Source: Chloroflexi bacterium RBG_16_56_11
Lineage (GTDB): Bacteria; Chloroflexota; Dehalococcoidia; Dehalococcoidales; RBG-16-60-22
DNA length: 12,480 nt
Direction of reading: 5' to 3'
Assembly (NCBI GenBank): GCA_001796865.1
Contig: MGNQ01000024.1
Coordinates: 56,107 to 68,586 of the forward strand
How positions within the stretch are numbered: the stretch's first letter is position 1; the number at the start of each line of letters is the position of its first letter. Under the pieces are notes generated by a model that was not told the DNA's origin, ran no database searches, and saw only the letters and a list, made by a program, of their open reading frames with translations. The translations under genes were made by a program, and so were the position numbers. Below are positions 7,686-12,480 of the stretch, piece by piece.

Positions 7686-8876
7686 TTAAGGATTGATTTT
7701 CGGCCTTCTCACGAAAGCAATGGTAACCAGCGAGCCCATGACAGCGGCCGTTGTGCCGACGAGCAGGAAGGTCGAGGGAGGCCCGACGGTGCTCCAGACC
7801 AGCCCGCCCAGCGCCGCGCCGGCCACTACGCCGATGTCCTCGCAGGCCCCGTAGACCCCCATGGCAGTGTTCTGCCAGTGGGAAGGCACGGTATCGGACA
7901 GGAGGGAGACAGCTGCCGGTCCGAACATGGCCCCACCGACGCTCTGGAGGACGACGGCGCCGATAAGACCGGTATAGCTCTCTGCCAGGGCCAATCCGGC
8001 CAGACCGGCGCCGGTTACCAGTAGACCGATAGCCATCATGGCTCTTTTATTACGGCGGTCGGACAGCCTGCCCATCGGGATGAGCAGGGCCGCGTTGACC
8101 AGGGCGCTGGTCGTCATGAGCAGGCCGACCTCGGTGGCATCGACGCCGCTGACTTCGACCGCCAGGAGCGGTAAGAACGGAACGACCACGCCGATGGCGG
8201 TGAAATTCAGGGCGCCTACGGCACACTGGCTGAGAAAGCGCCGGGAACGGTACGGCGCTCCGCCGCGCGGGCGCATGACGGCCGCGGGGTCCTGGTGCAC
8301 CGGTGCGGATTTGTTCCAGGGGATTCTTTTCAGCCCGAAGACCACGACGGCCCCGCCGAGCAAACCTATGCCGGCAGCGGCATAAAAACACCAATCGTAG
8401 CCCAGCGCGTCGGCTACCAGCCCCCCGATGAAAGAGCCCAGGCTCCGCGAAAGGGACATGGATGCGGCATAGACGGCCATGAAGGTGGCCTTCCGGGCAA
8501 GCGGGACCGTCGACCCGATGTAGCCACGCCCCGGCCCGAACACGGCGGCGCGGACTATCCCCCAGAAAAAGAAGATGACAAAGATGGCCGGCACGTCACG
8601 CGTAAAAACGAAGCTCAGCACCAGGGGGACGCAGGCGAAGGTCCCGATGCCCAGGGGCACCCTGACCCCGACCCTATCGGCCAGCCAGCCGCCGGAGCTT
8701 TCGCCGAAGACCATGCCGACCATCGAAAGGGAGAACATCAGCCCCAGGACCGCGGGATTAACGCCGATGGAGGTGAGGTAGAGTGGCGTGACCGGCTGGA
8801 GGACACTCATCGCCATGACGGCGAGGCTGGTAACAGCGATGACGGAGACCAGCTCCCGGTTGACGATTTTTGGCAT
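7686..8876 (-). CDS. Major facilitator superfamily transporter, 12-helix exporter type
   Basis: A 396-residue inner-membrane transporter with two six-helix halves joined by a cytoplasmic loop at about residues 184-212. MFS motif A appears twice, after helix 2 as GWLADRVGVR (63-72) and in the second half as GRLSDRRNKR (269-278). GPGRGYIGS (114-122) lies at the junction of helix 4 and its loop. Length and motifs fit the drug:H+ antiporter-like group, so efflux of a small molecule is the natural guess; the substrate is not readable. ATG 8876 follows a leader without a recognisable Shine-Dalgarno. The bases before it are a U-rich run after a hairpin, so initiation may be weak or regulated. No regulator gene adjoins it. 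Confidence 0.9.
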   Translation of the reverse strand: MPKIVNRELVSVIAVTSLAVMAMSVLQPVTPLYLTSIGVNPAVLGLMFSLSMVGMVFGESSGGWLADRVGVRVPLGIGTFACVPLVLSFVFTRDVPAIFVIFFFWGIVRAAVFGPGRGYIGSTVPLARKATFMAVYAASMSLSRSLGSFIGGLVADALGYDWCFYAAAGIGLLGGAVVVFGLKRIPWNKSAPVHQDPAAVMRPRGGAPYRSRRFLSQCAVGALNFTAIGVVVPFLPLLAVEVSGVDATEVGLLMTTSALVNAALLIPMGRLSDRRNKRAMMAIGLLVTGAGLAGLALAESYTGLIGAVVLQSVGGAMFGPAAVSLLSDTVPSHWQNTAMGVYGACEDIGVVAGAALGGLVWSTVGPPSTFLLVGTTAAVMGSLVTIAFVRRPKINP

Positions 8877-8879
8877 CTC

Positions 8880-8910
8880 AAAAAATAAAGCCGGGGTTTT
8901 TAAGTCCCGG
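8880..8910 (-). terminator. Terminator/attenuator-like hairpin directly before the MFS start
   Basis: On the - strand CCGGG (8910-8906), a ten-base loop and CCCGG (8895-8891) form a 5-bp GC stem followed by CTTTATTTTTT. The run ends about 4 bases before the MFS ATG. If the extended -10 at 8953-8963 drives the gene, this hairpin lies inside its leader and could act as an attenuator. A five-pair stem is short for an intrinsic terminator. Confidence 0.42.
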
Positions 8911-8952
8911 ACATCCCCGCTGATAAAGGCGCACCCAGCACATCAATGCCCC

Positions 8953-8963
8953 ATTATAGCATA
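8953..8963 (-). promoter_or_regulatory. Extended -10 promoter element upstream of the MFS gene
   Basis: The - strand reads TATGCTATAAT, a perfect TATAAT with TG one base before it. No -35 box is present at 16-18 bases, where C-rich hairpin sequence lies instead. The transcript would start near 8946, giving a leader of about 70 bases. The same arrangement recurs upstream of hicB. Confidence 0.5.
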
Positions 8964-8968
8964 AGCGG

Positions 8969-8998
8969 AAAAGGGGGAGGGGTTGACGCCCCCTCTTT
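8969..8998 (-). terminator. G/C hairpin terminator after the zinc-ribbon gene
   Basis: On the - strand AAGAGGGGG pairs with CCCCCTTTT (nine pairs including one G-U) across an 11-base loop; an alternative GAGGGG/CCCCTC stem is possible. It starts 30 bases after the stop at 9028. The U-run is only four bases and partly in the stem, so strength is uncertain. Confidence 0.5.
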
Positions 8999-9027
8999 AG
9001 ACACTATCGATTTCTGTTGCACGGCTG

Positions 9028-9393
9028 CTAAAACCTACCGGAAACCCACCATAAGGCTGAGCCTAACCAAAACAGCGCTATAATCCAGAAAGCAGCCACG
9101 ACAACACCCAGCACCAGGCCCGTAGTAGCCATACCCTTGCCCTTGGCTTTAGGGTCTCTGGCAATCTGCCCGAGGGCTATCGCGCCGAAGATGATGGCCA
9201 GGATGGATAAGGGGTTAATGAAAAAGCCGATAATCCCCATAACCAGCGAGGCAACGGCCATGCTGTTGTTCCGGGCCGTTTCCACTGGCGCGGCTGTCAC
9301 CGGCGCCACCGGGGCCGTTTGGAGGGCCGTGCCGCAGTTGCCGCAAAACTTGCTGTTATCGGGATTCTGCGCGCCGCATTTGGGGCAATACAT
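9028..9393 (-). CDS. Zinc-ribbon and DUF4190 membrane protein
   Basis: A 121-residue protein in two parts. The N-terminal zinc ribbon has Cys3, Cys6, Cys17 and Cys20 (CPKCG ... CGNCG). An Ala/Pro/Val linker (about 25-40) follows, then two helices (about 45-75 and 88-115) typical of DUF4190: ASLVMGIIGFF, a turn, IFGAIALGQIARDPKAKGKG, then GLVLGVVVAAFW (given here as separate blocks). The ribbon should be cytoplasmic and the helices in the membrane; no function is established for such proteins. GGGAGGAAAAGCAC before the ATG is a good ribosome-binding site. A near-consensus promoter lies upstream and a hairpin terminator downstream, so it is monocistronic. Confidence 0.85.
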   Translation of the reverse strand: MYCPKCGAQNPDNSKFCGNCGTALQTAPVAPVTAAPVETARNNSMAVASLVMGIIGFFINPLSILAIIFGAIALGQIARDPKAKGKGMATTGLVLGVVVAAFWIIALFWLGSALWWVSGRF

Positions 9394-9435
9394 GTGCTTT
9401 TCCTCCCTTCATTCTCCTGGCCCGGACTTAGCCTG

Positions 9436-9464
9436 AGTTTAAAGCGTTTCCCCGGTGCTGTCAA
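9436..9464 (-). promoter_or_regulatory. Promoter of the zinc-ribbon/DUF4190 gene
   Basis: A perfect TTGACA (9464-9459) and TAAACT (9441-9436) on the - strand are separated by 17 bases. The transcript would begin near 9430, about 37 bases before the ATG at 9393. It lies directly after the hicBA terminator. Confidence 0.6.
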
Positions 9465-9485
9465 TAGCTGAAAGGAGTGGGGATG

Positions 9486-9516
9486 AAAAAGAAACGGGGC
9501 GGCCAGAAGCCCCCCG
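9486..9516 (-). terminator. Rho-independent terminator of hicBA
   Basis: On the - strand CGGGGGGC, a TTCTG loop and GCCGCCCCG form an eight-pair stem with one bulged G, followed directly by TTTCTTTTT. It lies about 26 bases after the hicA stop. This is the clearest intrinsic terminator in the window. Confidence 0.78.
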
Positions 9517-9541
9517 GTAGTTCGAATAAACAGCTACCCCA

Positions 9542-9759
9542 TTATAGGTTTAAAAATGTTACCTGACTAATTCCAGCCTGTTTTAAGATAGTACGAAGGG
9601 TTTTTGGGGCGAGCTCATTTCTATGAAAAGGTATTGTTACTCTACGTCCTGTTTCCGGATGCTTGAGAACGTAATGACTGCCACGAATGCGGTGGACGAT
9701 AAAACCTGCCTTTAGTAGTGCACTACAGTCCGTTTACCGCTTGCCCGCGGAAGTTTCAC
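9542..9759 (-). pseudogene. hicA: hicA toxin gene, broken by a one-base frameshift
   Basis: HicA is a small mRNA-cleaving toxin with a dsRNA-binding-like fold. The frame opens with GTG 9759, overlapping the hicB stop as GTGA, with GAGG seven bases before it. It reads VKLPRASGKRTV, the usual HicA opening, then runs into TAA. Skipping back one base at 9721 restores ALLKAGFIVHRIRGSHYVLK, then HPETGRRVTIPFHRNELAP and KTLRTILKQAGIS to a TAA at 9544-9542. The joined product would be 72 residues, normal for HicA, with the catalytic His in RGSH. The gene is 218 bases, one short of a whole number of codons. The downstream frame has no start of its own, since a TAA lies just before it. No slippery heptamer is visible, so a real deletion or an assembly error is more likely than programmed frameshifting. 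Confidence 0.85.
9715..9726. repeat. Perfect 12-bp palindrome at the hicA frameshift
   Basis: GTAGTGCACTAC equals its own reverse complement. Its centre (9720/9721) is within a base or two of the point where the hicA frame changes. Palindromes can promote small deletions, which would explain the lesion. Confidence 0.6.
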
Positions 9760-9980
9760 GCGGTGACCTCGACAACGGCTTCCTCGACCCTTTCCTCGGT
9801 TGGCACTGGTTCACCATCAGCTTCCAGGCTCTCAATATAGAGTTCGATGGCTTCTTTAATATTAGTCAGGGCTTCTTCCCTGGTGTCACCCTCGCTAATA
9901 CATCCGGGTAATAAAGGTACGGTTACTGTATAACCGCCTGATTCATTCGGCTCGAGAATGACTTTGAAATTTCTACGCAT
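9756..9980 (-). CDS. hicB: HicB-family antitoxin
   Basis: A 74-residue protein of the short HicB type, a degenerate RNase H-like fold that binds and blocks HicA. FKVILEPNESGGYTVTVP is followed by LLPGCISEGDTREEALTNI and a helix KEAIELYIESL, the standard HicB pattern. No separate DNA-binding domain (helix-turn-helix or ribbon-helix-helix) follows; the tail is acidic (EERVEEAVVEVTA). The gene precedes hicA, the reverse of the classic hicAB order, and their reading frames share GTGA. GGGAGGG lies six bases before the ATG. An extended -10 box sits about 25 bases upstream. As hicA is broken here, hicB is either an orphan or hicA is intact in the real genome. Confidence 0.9.
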   Translation of the reverse strand: MRRNFKVILEPNESGGYTVTVPLLPGCISEGDTREEALTNIKEAIELYIESLEADGEPVPTEERVEEAVVEVTA

Positions 9981-9995
9981 AGTCAGCCCTCCCTG

Positions 9996-10005
9996 TTAGC
10001 ACTAA
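9996..10005 (-). promoter_or_regulatory. Possible operator at the hicB transcription start
   Basis: TTAGTGCTAA on the - strand has perfect 4-base arms around TG and abuts the -10 box, where a repressor could sit. It resembles the TTAGTA half-sites at the relE promoter. Short arms make it only a suggestion. Confidence 0.3.
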
Positions 10006-10015
10006 TTATAACATA
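10005..10015 (-). promoter_or_regulatory. Extended -10 promoter of hicB
   Basis: The - strand reads TATGTTATAAT: a perfect TATAAT preceded by TG at the extended position. No -35 box is seen at the expected distance, where the terminator hairpin lies. The transcript would begin near 9998 and carry GGGAGGG as ribosome-binding site. Confidence 0.6.
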
Positions 10016-10020
10016 AGGGG

Positions 10021-10044
10021 AAAAGGGGCTGGCGTGCCCCTTTT
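10021..10044. terminator. Bidirectional hairpin terminator between hicB and the interrupted gene
   Basis: AAAAGGGGC and GCCCCTTTT form a perfect nine-pair stem with a six-base loop, so each strand has an A-run before and a T-run after the GC core. It lies 23 bases past the last stop of the interrupted gene and just before the hicB promoter. Confidence 0.68.
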
Positions 10045-10066
10045 AAACACGGCGTTTCAGATCGCT

Positions 10067-10420
10067 CTAAAAGATTGGCCATCCCTTCGCCTTTGCTTTG
10101 TCTAGCGGCTTGCGTTATTCACGCTCTGTCAGAAACTGAGTAAATTGCCCCCATACTATATGCTTTGTATTTTTATCGAACGTATAATAGCCAGTTCTAT
10201 AGGCAAATTCGATTCCTTCCCAATAGCCTTTTGGATAATTCACTCGTTGTATTAAGTGTTTATAGTCGCCTACGAGAACATAAACCTCATCTTAAATAAT
10301 TCCAAGGAAGATACGTTGACTTGTCTTTTTATCCTTAAACCAGACTCTCTTTCCTATACCTGATTTAACCTCTAATTTCTTTCTTTGCTCATCTTCCACG
10401 ACTGTACCTCTTCCAGTCAA
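10067..10420 (-). pseudogene. Conserved-looking small protein gene of unknown family with two in-frame TAA codons
   Basis: From TTG 10420 (or GTG 10399) the - strand frame runs 118 codons to TAG 10069-10067 and is interrupted only by TAA at 10294-10292 and 10117-10115. Read through, it encodes a coherent soluble protein. A basic start contains KKLEVKSGIGKRVWFKDKK; GII-stop-DEVYVLVGDYKHLIQRV follows. Next come GYWEGIEFAYRTGYYTFDK and HIVWGQFTQFLTERE-stop-RKPLDKAKAKGWPIF. Aromatic and charged residues are spaced as in a folded domain, and sense continues past both stops. I do not recognise a named family. AGGAAGG precedes the TTG, and GAGG lies at good distance before the GTG. It begins 29 bases after the abrB stop, perhaps as the third gene of that operon. 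TAA is a normal stop elsewhere in the window, so decay is likelier than recoding. Confidence 0.7.
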
Positions 10421-10449
10421 TTATTTTATTCCTTCCTATTTTGTGGACA

Positions 10450-10728
10450 TTACTTCTTATCCAAATCCTCCAGTAATTCTTCCGTCGTATCAAAAGTCTT
10501 AATCCGGCCTGCCTTAATATCCTCGCTAGCTTCTCTTTCAGCGTCCTGCCATTCCTTCGTCCAGAAATATGCCTGGCTCTTGTCAACAATCTTTTTGGGC
10601 AATAGCACTGCCTTATCATCTTCAACCACAACCTCAACGATATCACCCTCTTCTATGCCAAGTTTTCTGCGAACGGAAGCCGGTAGGGTTACCTGCCCAT
10701 GTCTGGTAACTTTGCTATATGTTGTCAT
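10450..10728 (-). CDS. AbrB/MazE/SpoVT-family antitoxin
   Basis: A 92-residue protein. The N-terminal swapped-hairpin DNA-binding domain (about 1-46) shows SKVTRHGQVTLPASVRRKLGI followed by EEGDIVEVVVEDDKAVLLP, the standard AbrB pattern. The C-terminal half (about 50-92) is helical and charged (WTKEWQDAEREASEDIKAGR, then EELLEDLDKK), the region expected to wrap and inhibit the toxin. It follows the RelE-type gene by nine bases. Its TAGGAG ribosome-binding site overlaps the toxin's stop codon, so the two are translationally coupled. It is the likely DNA-binding autorepressor for the palindrome at the relE promoter. Confidence 0.87.
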   Translation of the reverse strand: MTTYSKVTRHGQVTLPASVRRKLGIEEGDIVEVVVEDDKAVLLPKKIVDKSQAYFWTKEWQDAEREASEDIKAGRIKTFDTTEELLEDLDKK

Positions 10729-10737
10729 GTTCTACTC

Positions 10738-10998
10738 CTAAGGACGACTAAGTGTTTCGTCATGGTGTCCAATATTACGTAAAAGAATGACGTCTTTTTC
10801 TATCTGGAAAGTTATCCTCAAATTAAGGCTTATCCTAGCCTCCCAGATATTATTAACCCCTTTAATTTTCTTCACTCTTAAAGCTGTATAACGCATGTCA
10901 GCCGCTAAGTTTGTAACAGCCTTTCGAGCTAACGATTTCTCACCTTTAGTTAGCCGTTTCCAGGCTTTATTAAACCTCTCAGTCCGTGCTATCTTCAT
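10738..10998 (-). CDS. RelE/ParE-superfamily toxin
   Basis: An 86-residue basic protein with the RelE fold pattern. An N-terminal helical hairpin (TERFNKAWKRLTKGEKSLARKA, shown here only to define residues 6-27) is followed by a helix and four strands. The core NNIWEARISLNLRITFQI (49-66) and the C-terminal RNIGHHDETL (74-83) are typical, with Arg55, Arg61 and His78/His79 as candidate functional residues. By family it would cleave mRNA at the ribosome; a ParE-like gyrase role is less likely but not excluded. It precedes its antitoxin gene, opposite to classical relBE, and has a strong promoter. ATG 10998 is the first start in frame; AAGAGAAC before it is a modest ribosome-binding site. Confidence 0.82.
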   Translation of the reverse strand: MKIARTERFNKAWKRLTKGEKSLARKAVTNLAADMRYTALRVKKIKGVNNIWEARISLNLRITFQIEKDVILLRNIGHHDETLSRP

Positions 10999-11014
10999 GT
11001 GTTCTCTTACTACA

Positions 11015-11037
11015 TTAGTAATTTAGTATAATACTAA
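11015..11037. promoter_or_regulatory. Candidate toxin-antitoxin operator: palindrome plus extra half-site
   Basis: TTAGTAT-A-ATACTAA (11023-11037) is a perfect 15-bp palindrome covering the -10 box and part of the spacer of the relE promoter. A third TTAGTA lies at 11015-11020, eight bases from the first, around the expected transcription start. This layout suits cooperative autorepression by an AbrB-toxin complex. Confidence 0.6.
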
Positions 11038-11053
11038 TTTATGAAATTGTCAA
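11025..11053 (-). promoter_or_regulatory. relE-abrB promoter, near-consensus sigma70
   Basis: On the - strand a perfect TTGACA (11053-11048) and TATACT (11030-11025) are separated by 17 bases. The -35 box contains the TGA stop of mfd (11052-11050). The transcript would begin near 11018, about 20 bases before the relE ATG. Confidence 0.75.
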
Positions 11054-12480
11054 ACCCTCATTATTACTCCCTCCAATACCCTCTTCCACTCCCCTACTTT
11101 TTTATAGTTAATCCTTACCTGCACTCGCCCCACCTCTATCCCCTCCCGCAGCACCGGCAGGAGCTTCTGCCTATCGAAGGGGAGGCCGGCGAAGCGCTGC
11201 AAGATAATATTGCCCTGGTCCAGGGAGACGGACTCGATGCCCGCCCGGGCCGCCAGCGCCTTGACTTTCACAGCGTAGAGCAGGTTATCCACCTCCGGCG
11301 GCGGCGCGCCGAAGCGGTCGGTATACTCCCTGCGGACATCGTCCAGCTTGCCGGTATCGTCGATATTTCCCAGGCCGCGGTAAAGCTCCAGGCGCGTCTC
11401 CATATCCGGCACGTACGACTCTGGGATAAAGGCGTCCAGCGGCAGGTCGATGGTGGGCGCGGGGAGCTTCGGGGCCGGCTTTTCCCGTCCGGCCCGGAGC
11501 GCCTTCTGCTCCTCAACGGCCTCAGCGAGGAGGCGCGTATAGAGACTGAAGCCCACGGCGGTGATATGACCGCTCTGTCGCGTCCCGAGAAGCGTGCCGG
11601 CGCCACGGATTTCCAGGTCTTTCATGGCGATACCGTAGCCCGCCCCGAGCTCGGTAGCCTCGTAAATGGTGCGGAGTCGCTGCTGGGCCACCGGGGTCAG
11701 GCGCTTACCGCCATCGTAGAGAAAATAGGAGTAGGCCAGGTTGGCGCCCCTTCCCACCCGGCCGCGGAGCTGGTAGAGCTGGGTCAGCCCGAACTTGTCG
11801 GCCTTATTGACGATAATAGTATTGGCGTTGGGCATGTCCAGGCCGGACTCGATAATCGTGGTGCAGACCAGGACATCGATTTTGCCCTGTCCGAAGCTAC
11901 TCATGACGCTGGCGAGCTTTTCCTCGGGCATCTGACCGTGGCCGATGGCGATTTCCGCCTCGGGAACGAGGGCACGGAGGTCGGCGGCCACCATGGCGAT
12001 ACTCTGCACCCGGTTGTGAACAAAAAACACCTGCCCGTTGCGCTCCGTCTCCCTCAAAATCGCCTCCCGGACCAGGTGCTCGTTGTACTCGGCGACGTAG
12101 GTCTTGACGGGCAGGCGGGCCTCCGGGGGTGTCTCCATGGTGCTCATGTCCCGCACCCCGACCAACGACATGTGCAGGGTACGCGGGATGGGGGTGGCGC
12201 TGAGGGTCAGCACATCCACCTCCCGGCGCATCTTCTTGAAGTGTTCCTTATGGTTGACGCCGAAACGCTGCTCCTCGTCGATGATGAGCAGTCCGAGATT
12301 CTTGAATATAACATCTTTCTGGATAAGACGGTGGGTACCGATGCAGATGTCCACGGTACCGTCGGCCAGTCCGGCGATGACGGCGCGCTGGTCCCGCTCC
12401 GAGCGGAACCGGCTGAGCACCTCGACCTTCACGGGAAAGGCCTCTAATCTCTCGGAGAAAGTGGCGAAATGCTGCTGGGC
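11050..12480 (-). CDS. mfd: Transcription-repair coupling factor Mfd, C-terminal part (5' end outside window)
   Basis: Mfd is an ATP-driven DNA translocase that removes stalled RNA polymerase and recruits the UvrABC repair machinery. The frame is open to the window edge; the visible 476 residues begin AQQHFATFSERL and GTG 12432 is internal. Seen in order: LLIIDEEQRFGV (64-75, Walker B DEEQ), LTLSATPIPRTLHMSL (motif III), FFVHNRVQSI, GHGQMPEEKL, VLVCTTIIESGLDMPNANTI (motif V) and QLRGRVGRGANLAYSYF (motif VI). The region GAGYGIAMKDLEIRGAGTLLG with GHITAVGF follows, then the TRCF C-terminal domain, which in relatives masks the UvrA-binding surface. Walker A lies beyond the window. The TGA at 11052-11050 lies inside the -35 box of the next promoter; no terminator hairpin is visible after it. 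Confidence 0.96.
   Translation of the reverse strand, partial: AQQHFATFSERLEAFPVKVEVLSRFRSERDQRAVIAGLADGTVDICIGTHRLIQKDVIFKNLGLLIIDEEQRFGVNHKEHFKKMRREVDVLTLSATPIPRTLHMSLVGVRDMSTMETPPEARLPVKTYVAEYNEHLVREAILRETERNGQVFFVHNRVQSIAMVAADLRALVPEAEIAIGHGQMPEEKLASVMSSFGQGKIDVLVCTTIIESGLDMPNANTIIVNKADKFGLTQLYQLRGRVGRGANLAYSYFLYDGGKRLTPVAQQRLRTIYEATELGAGYGIAMKDLEIRGAGTLLGTRQSGHITAVGFSLYTRLLAEAVEEQKALRAGREKPAPKLPAPTIDLPLDAFIPESYVPDMETRLELYRGLGNIDDTGKLDDVRREYTDRFGAPPPEVDNLLYAVKVKALAARAGIESVSLDQGNIILQRFAGLPFDRQKLLPVLREGIEVGRVQVRINYKKVGEWKRVLEGVIMRV

Larger units (their letters stand above)
8953..9004. repeat. Intergenic terminator/promoter repeat, copy A
   Basis: Reads ATTATAGCATAAGCGG, then AAAAGGGG, a hairpin, and CTTTAGACAC on the + strand. 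It aligns with copy B at 10005-10050: 22 of the first 24 bases are identical and the last nine differ at one position. The copies differ mainly by about six bases in the hairpin loop. Confidence 0.6.
9394..9541. other. Intergenic region between hicA and the zinc-ribbon gene
   Basis: These 148 bases hold the hicBA terminator (9486-9516) and the promoter of the next gene (9436-9464). Beyond these I see no further gene. A 27-codon + strand frame from ATG 9483 is discussed among rejected items. Confidence 0.6.
10005..10050. repeat. Intergenic terminator/promoter repeat, copy B
   Basis: Reads ATTATAACATAAGGGG, AAAAGGGGC, loop, GCCCCTTTTAAACAC on the + strand, closely matching copy A (8953-9004). 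In both copies a hairpin ends - strand transcription and an extended -10 box restarts it about 10-15 bases later. Confidence 0.6.

Noticed and set aside
8295..8888. A 197-codon + strand open frame antisense to the MFS gene
   Set aside because: Composition is rich in Asp, Gly, His and Pro, with no recognisable domain, and it mirrors the codon structure of the real transporter gene.
9483..9566. A 27-residue + strand frame (MKKKRGGQKPP...) with AAAGGAG five bases upstream
   Set aside because: It lies across the - strand hicBA terminator and the hicA 3' end; its lysine run is the T-tract and its Gly/Pro run is the stem. The ribosome-binding site is good, but the sequence is fully explained by the opposite strand.
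10115..10294. Reassignment of TAA as a sense codon
   Set aside because: TAA ends hicA, abrB and the ABC ATPase gene in the expected places, so two TAA codons in one gene are better read as mutations.
10389..10646. An 85-codon - strand frame overlapping the AbrB-family gene
   Set aside because: It is an out-of-frame reading of abrB and the following region; the abrB frame has the family motif and a placed ribosome-binding site.
11041..12447. A 468-codon + strand open frame antisense to mfd
   Set aside because: It is antisense to strongly conserved Mfd helicase motifs, its translation has low-complexity Gly/His/Leu-rich content with no domain, and it starts in the AT-rich promoter region without a ribosome-binding site. 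It is a shadow of GC-biased codon use.
1..12480. CRISPR array, tRNA, rRNA, insertion sequence or prophage genes
   Set aside because: No regularly spaced repeats, no cloverleaf or rRNA-like sequence, and no transposase, integrase or phage structural gene was seen on either strand.

Overview
The window is a stretch of bacterial chromosome, moderately GC-rich and gene-dense, with housekeeping genes at both sides of a small, more AT-rich accessory patch. The promoters read as ordinary sigma70-type (several close to TTGACA-N17-TATAAT). The gene set (type I-beta DAHP synthase, Bacillus-type PurF with an Fe-S cluster, DUF2339, DUF998 and DUF4190 membrane proteins, TTG/GTG starts) suggests an environmental bacterium, possibly Chloroflexota/Dehalococcoidia. 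That placement is an inference from overall gene style, not something the sequence proves.

Layout. The + strand carries the 3' part of a DUF2339 multi-pass membrane protein (1-1236), then an ABC-2 type exporter pair: ATPase (1381-2310) overlapping its permease (2303-3517), with its own promoter. Everything after that is on the - strand. purF (3575-5002) meets the permease tail to tail. Upstream of purF lie aroF (5133-6149), a DUF998 membrane protein (6251-6958), a probable lipoprotein (7107-7592), a 12-helix MFS exporter (7686-8876) and a zinc-ribbon/DUF4190 membrane protein (9028-9393). A promoter-like sequence stands before nearly every one of these genes, so they look largely monocistronic. 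The right end is the C-terminal 476 residues of the transcription-repair coupling factor Mfd (11050-12480).

The accessory patch (about 9490-11055) sits between the zinc-ribbon gene and mfd and is the most interesting part. It holds, in - strand order, a RelE-family toxin and an AbrB-family antitoxin in toxin-first order; a 118-codon reading frame of unknown family interrupted by two TAA codons; and a hicB-hicA pair in which hicB is intact but hicA is broken by a one-base frameshift at the centre of a perfect 12-bp palindrome. The relE promoter is near-consensus, its -35 box contains the mfd stop codon, and a 15-bp palindrome covers its -10 box.

Two copies of a roughly 50-bp intergenic element combining a G4/C4 hairpin with an extended -10 box lie upstream of hicB and of the MFS gene. 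I see no CRISPR array, insertion sequence, tRNA or rRNA. I do not see a clearly new multi-gene system. The best candidates for something undescribed are the interrupted reading frame and the repeated terminator/promoter element.
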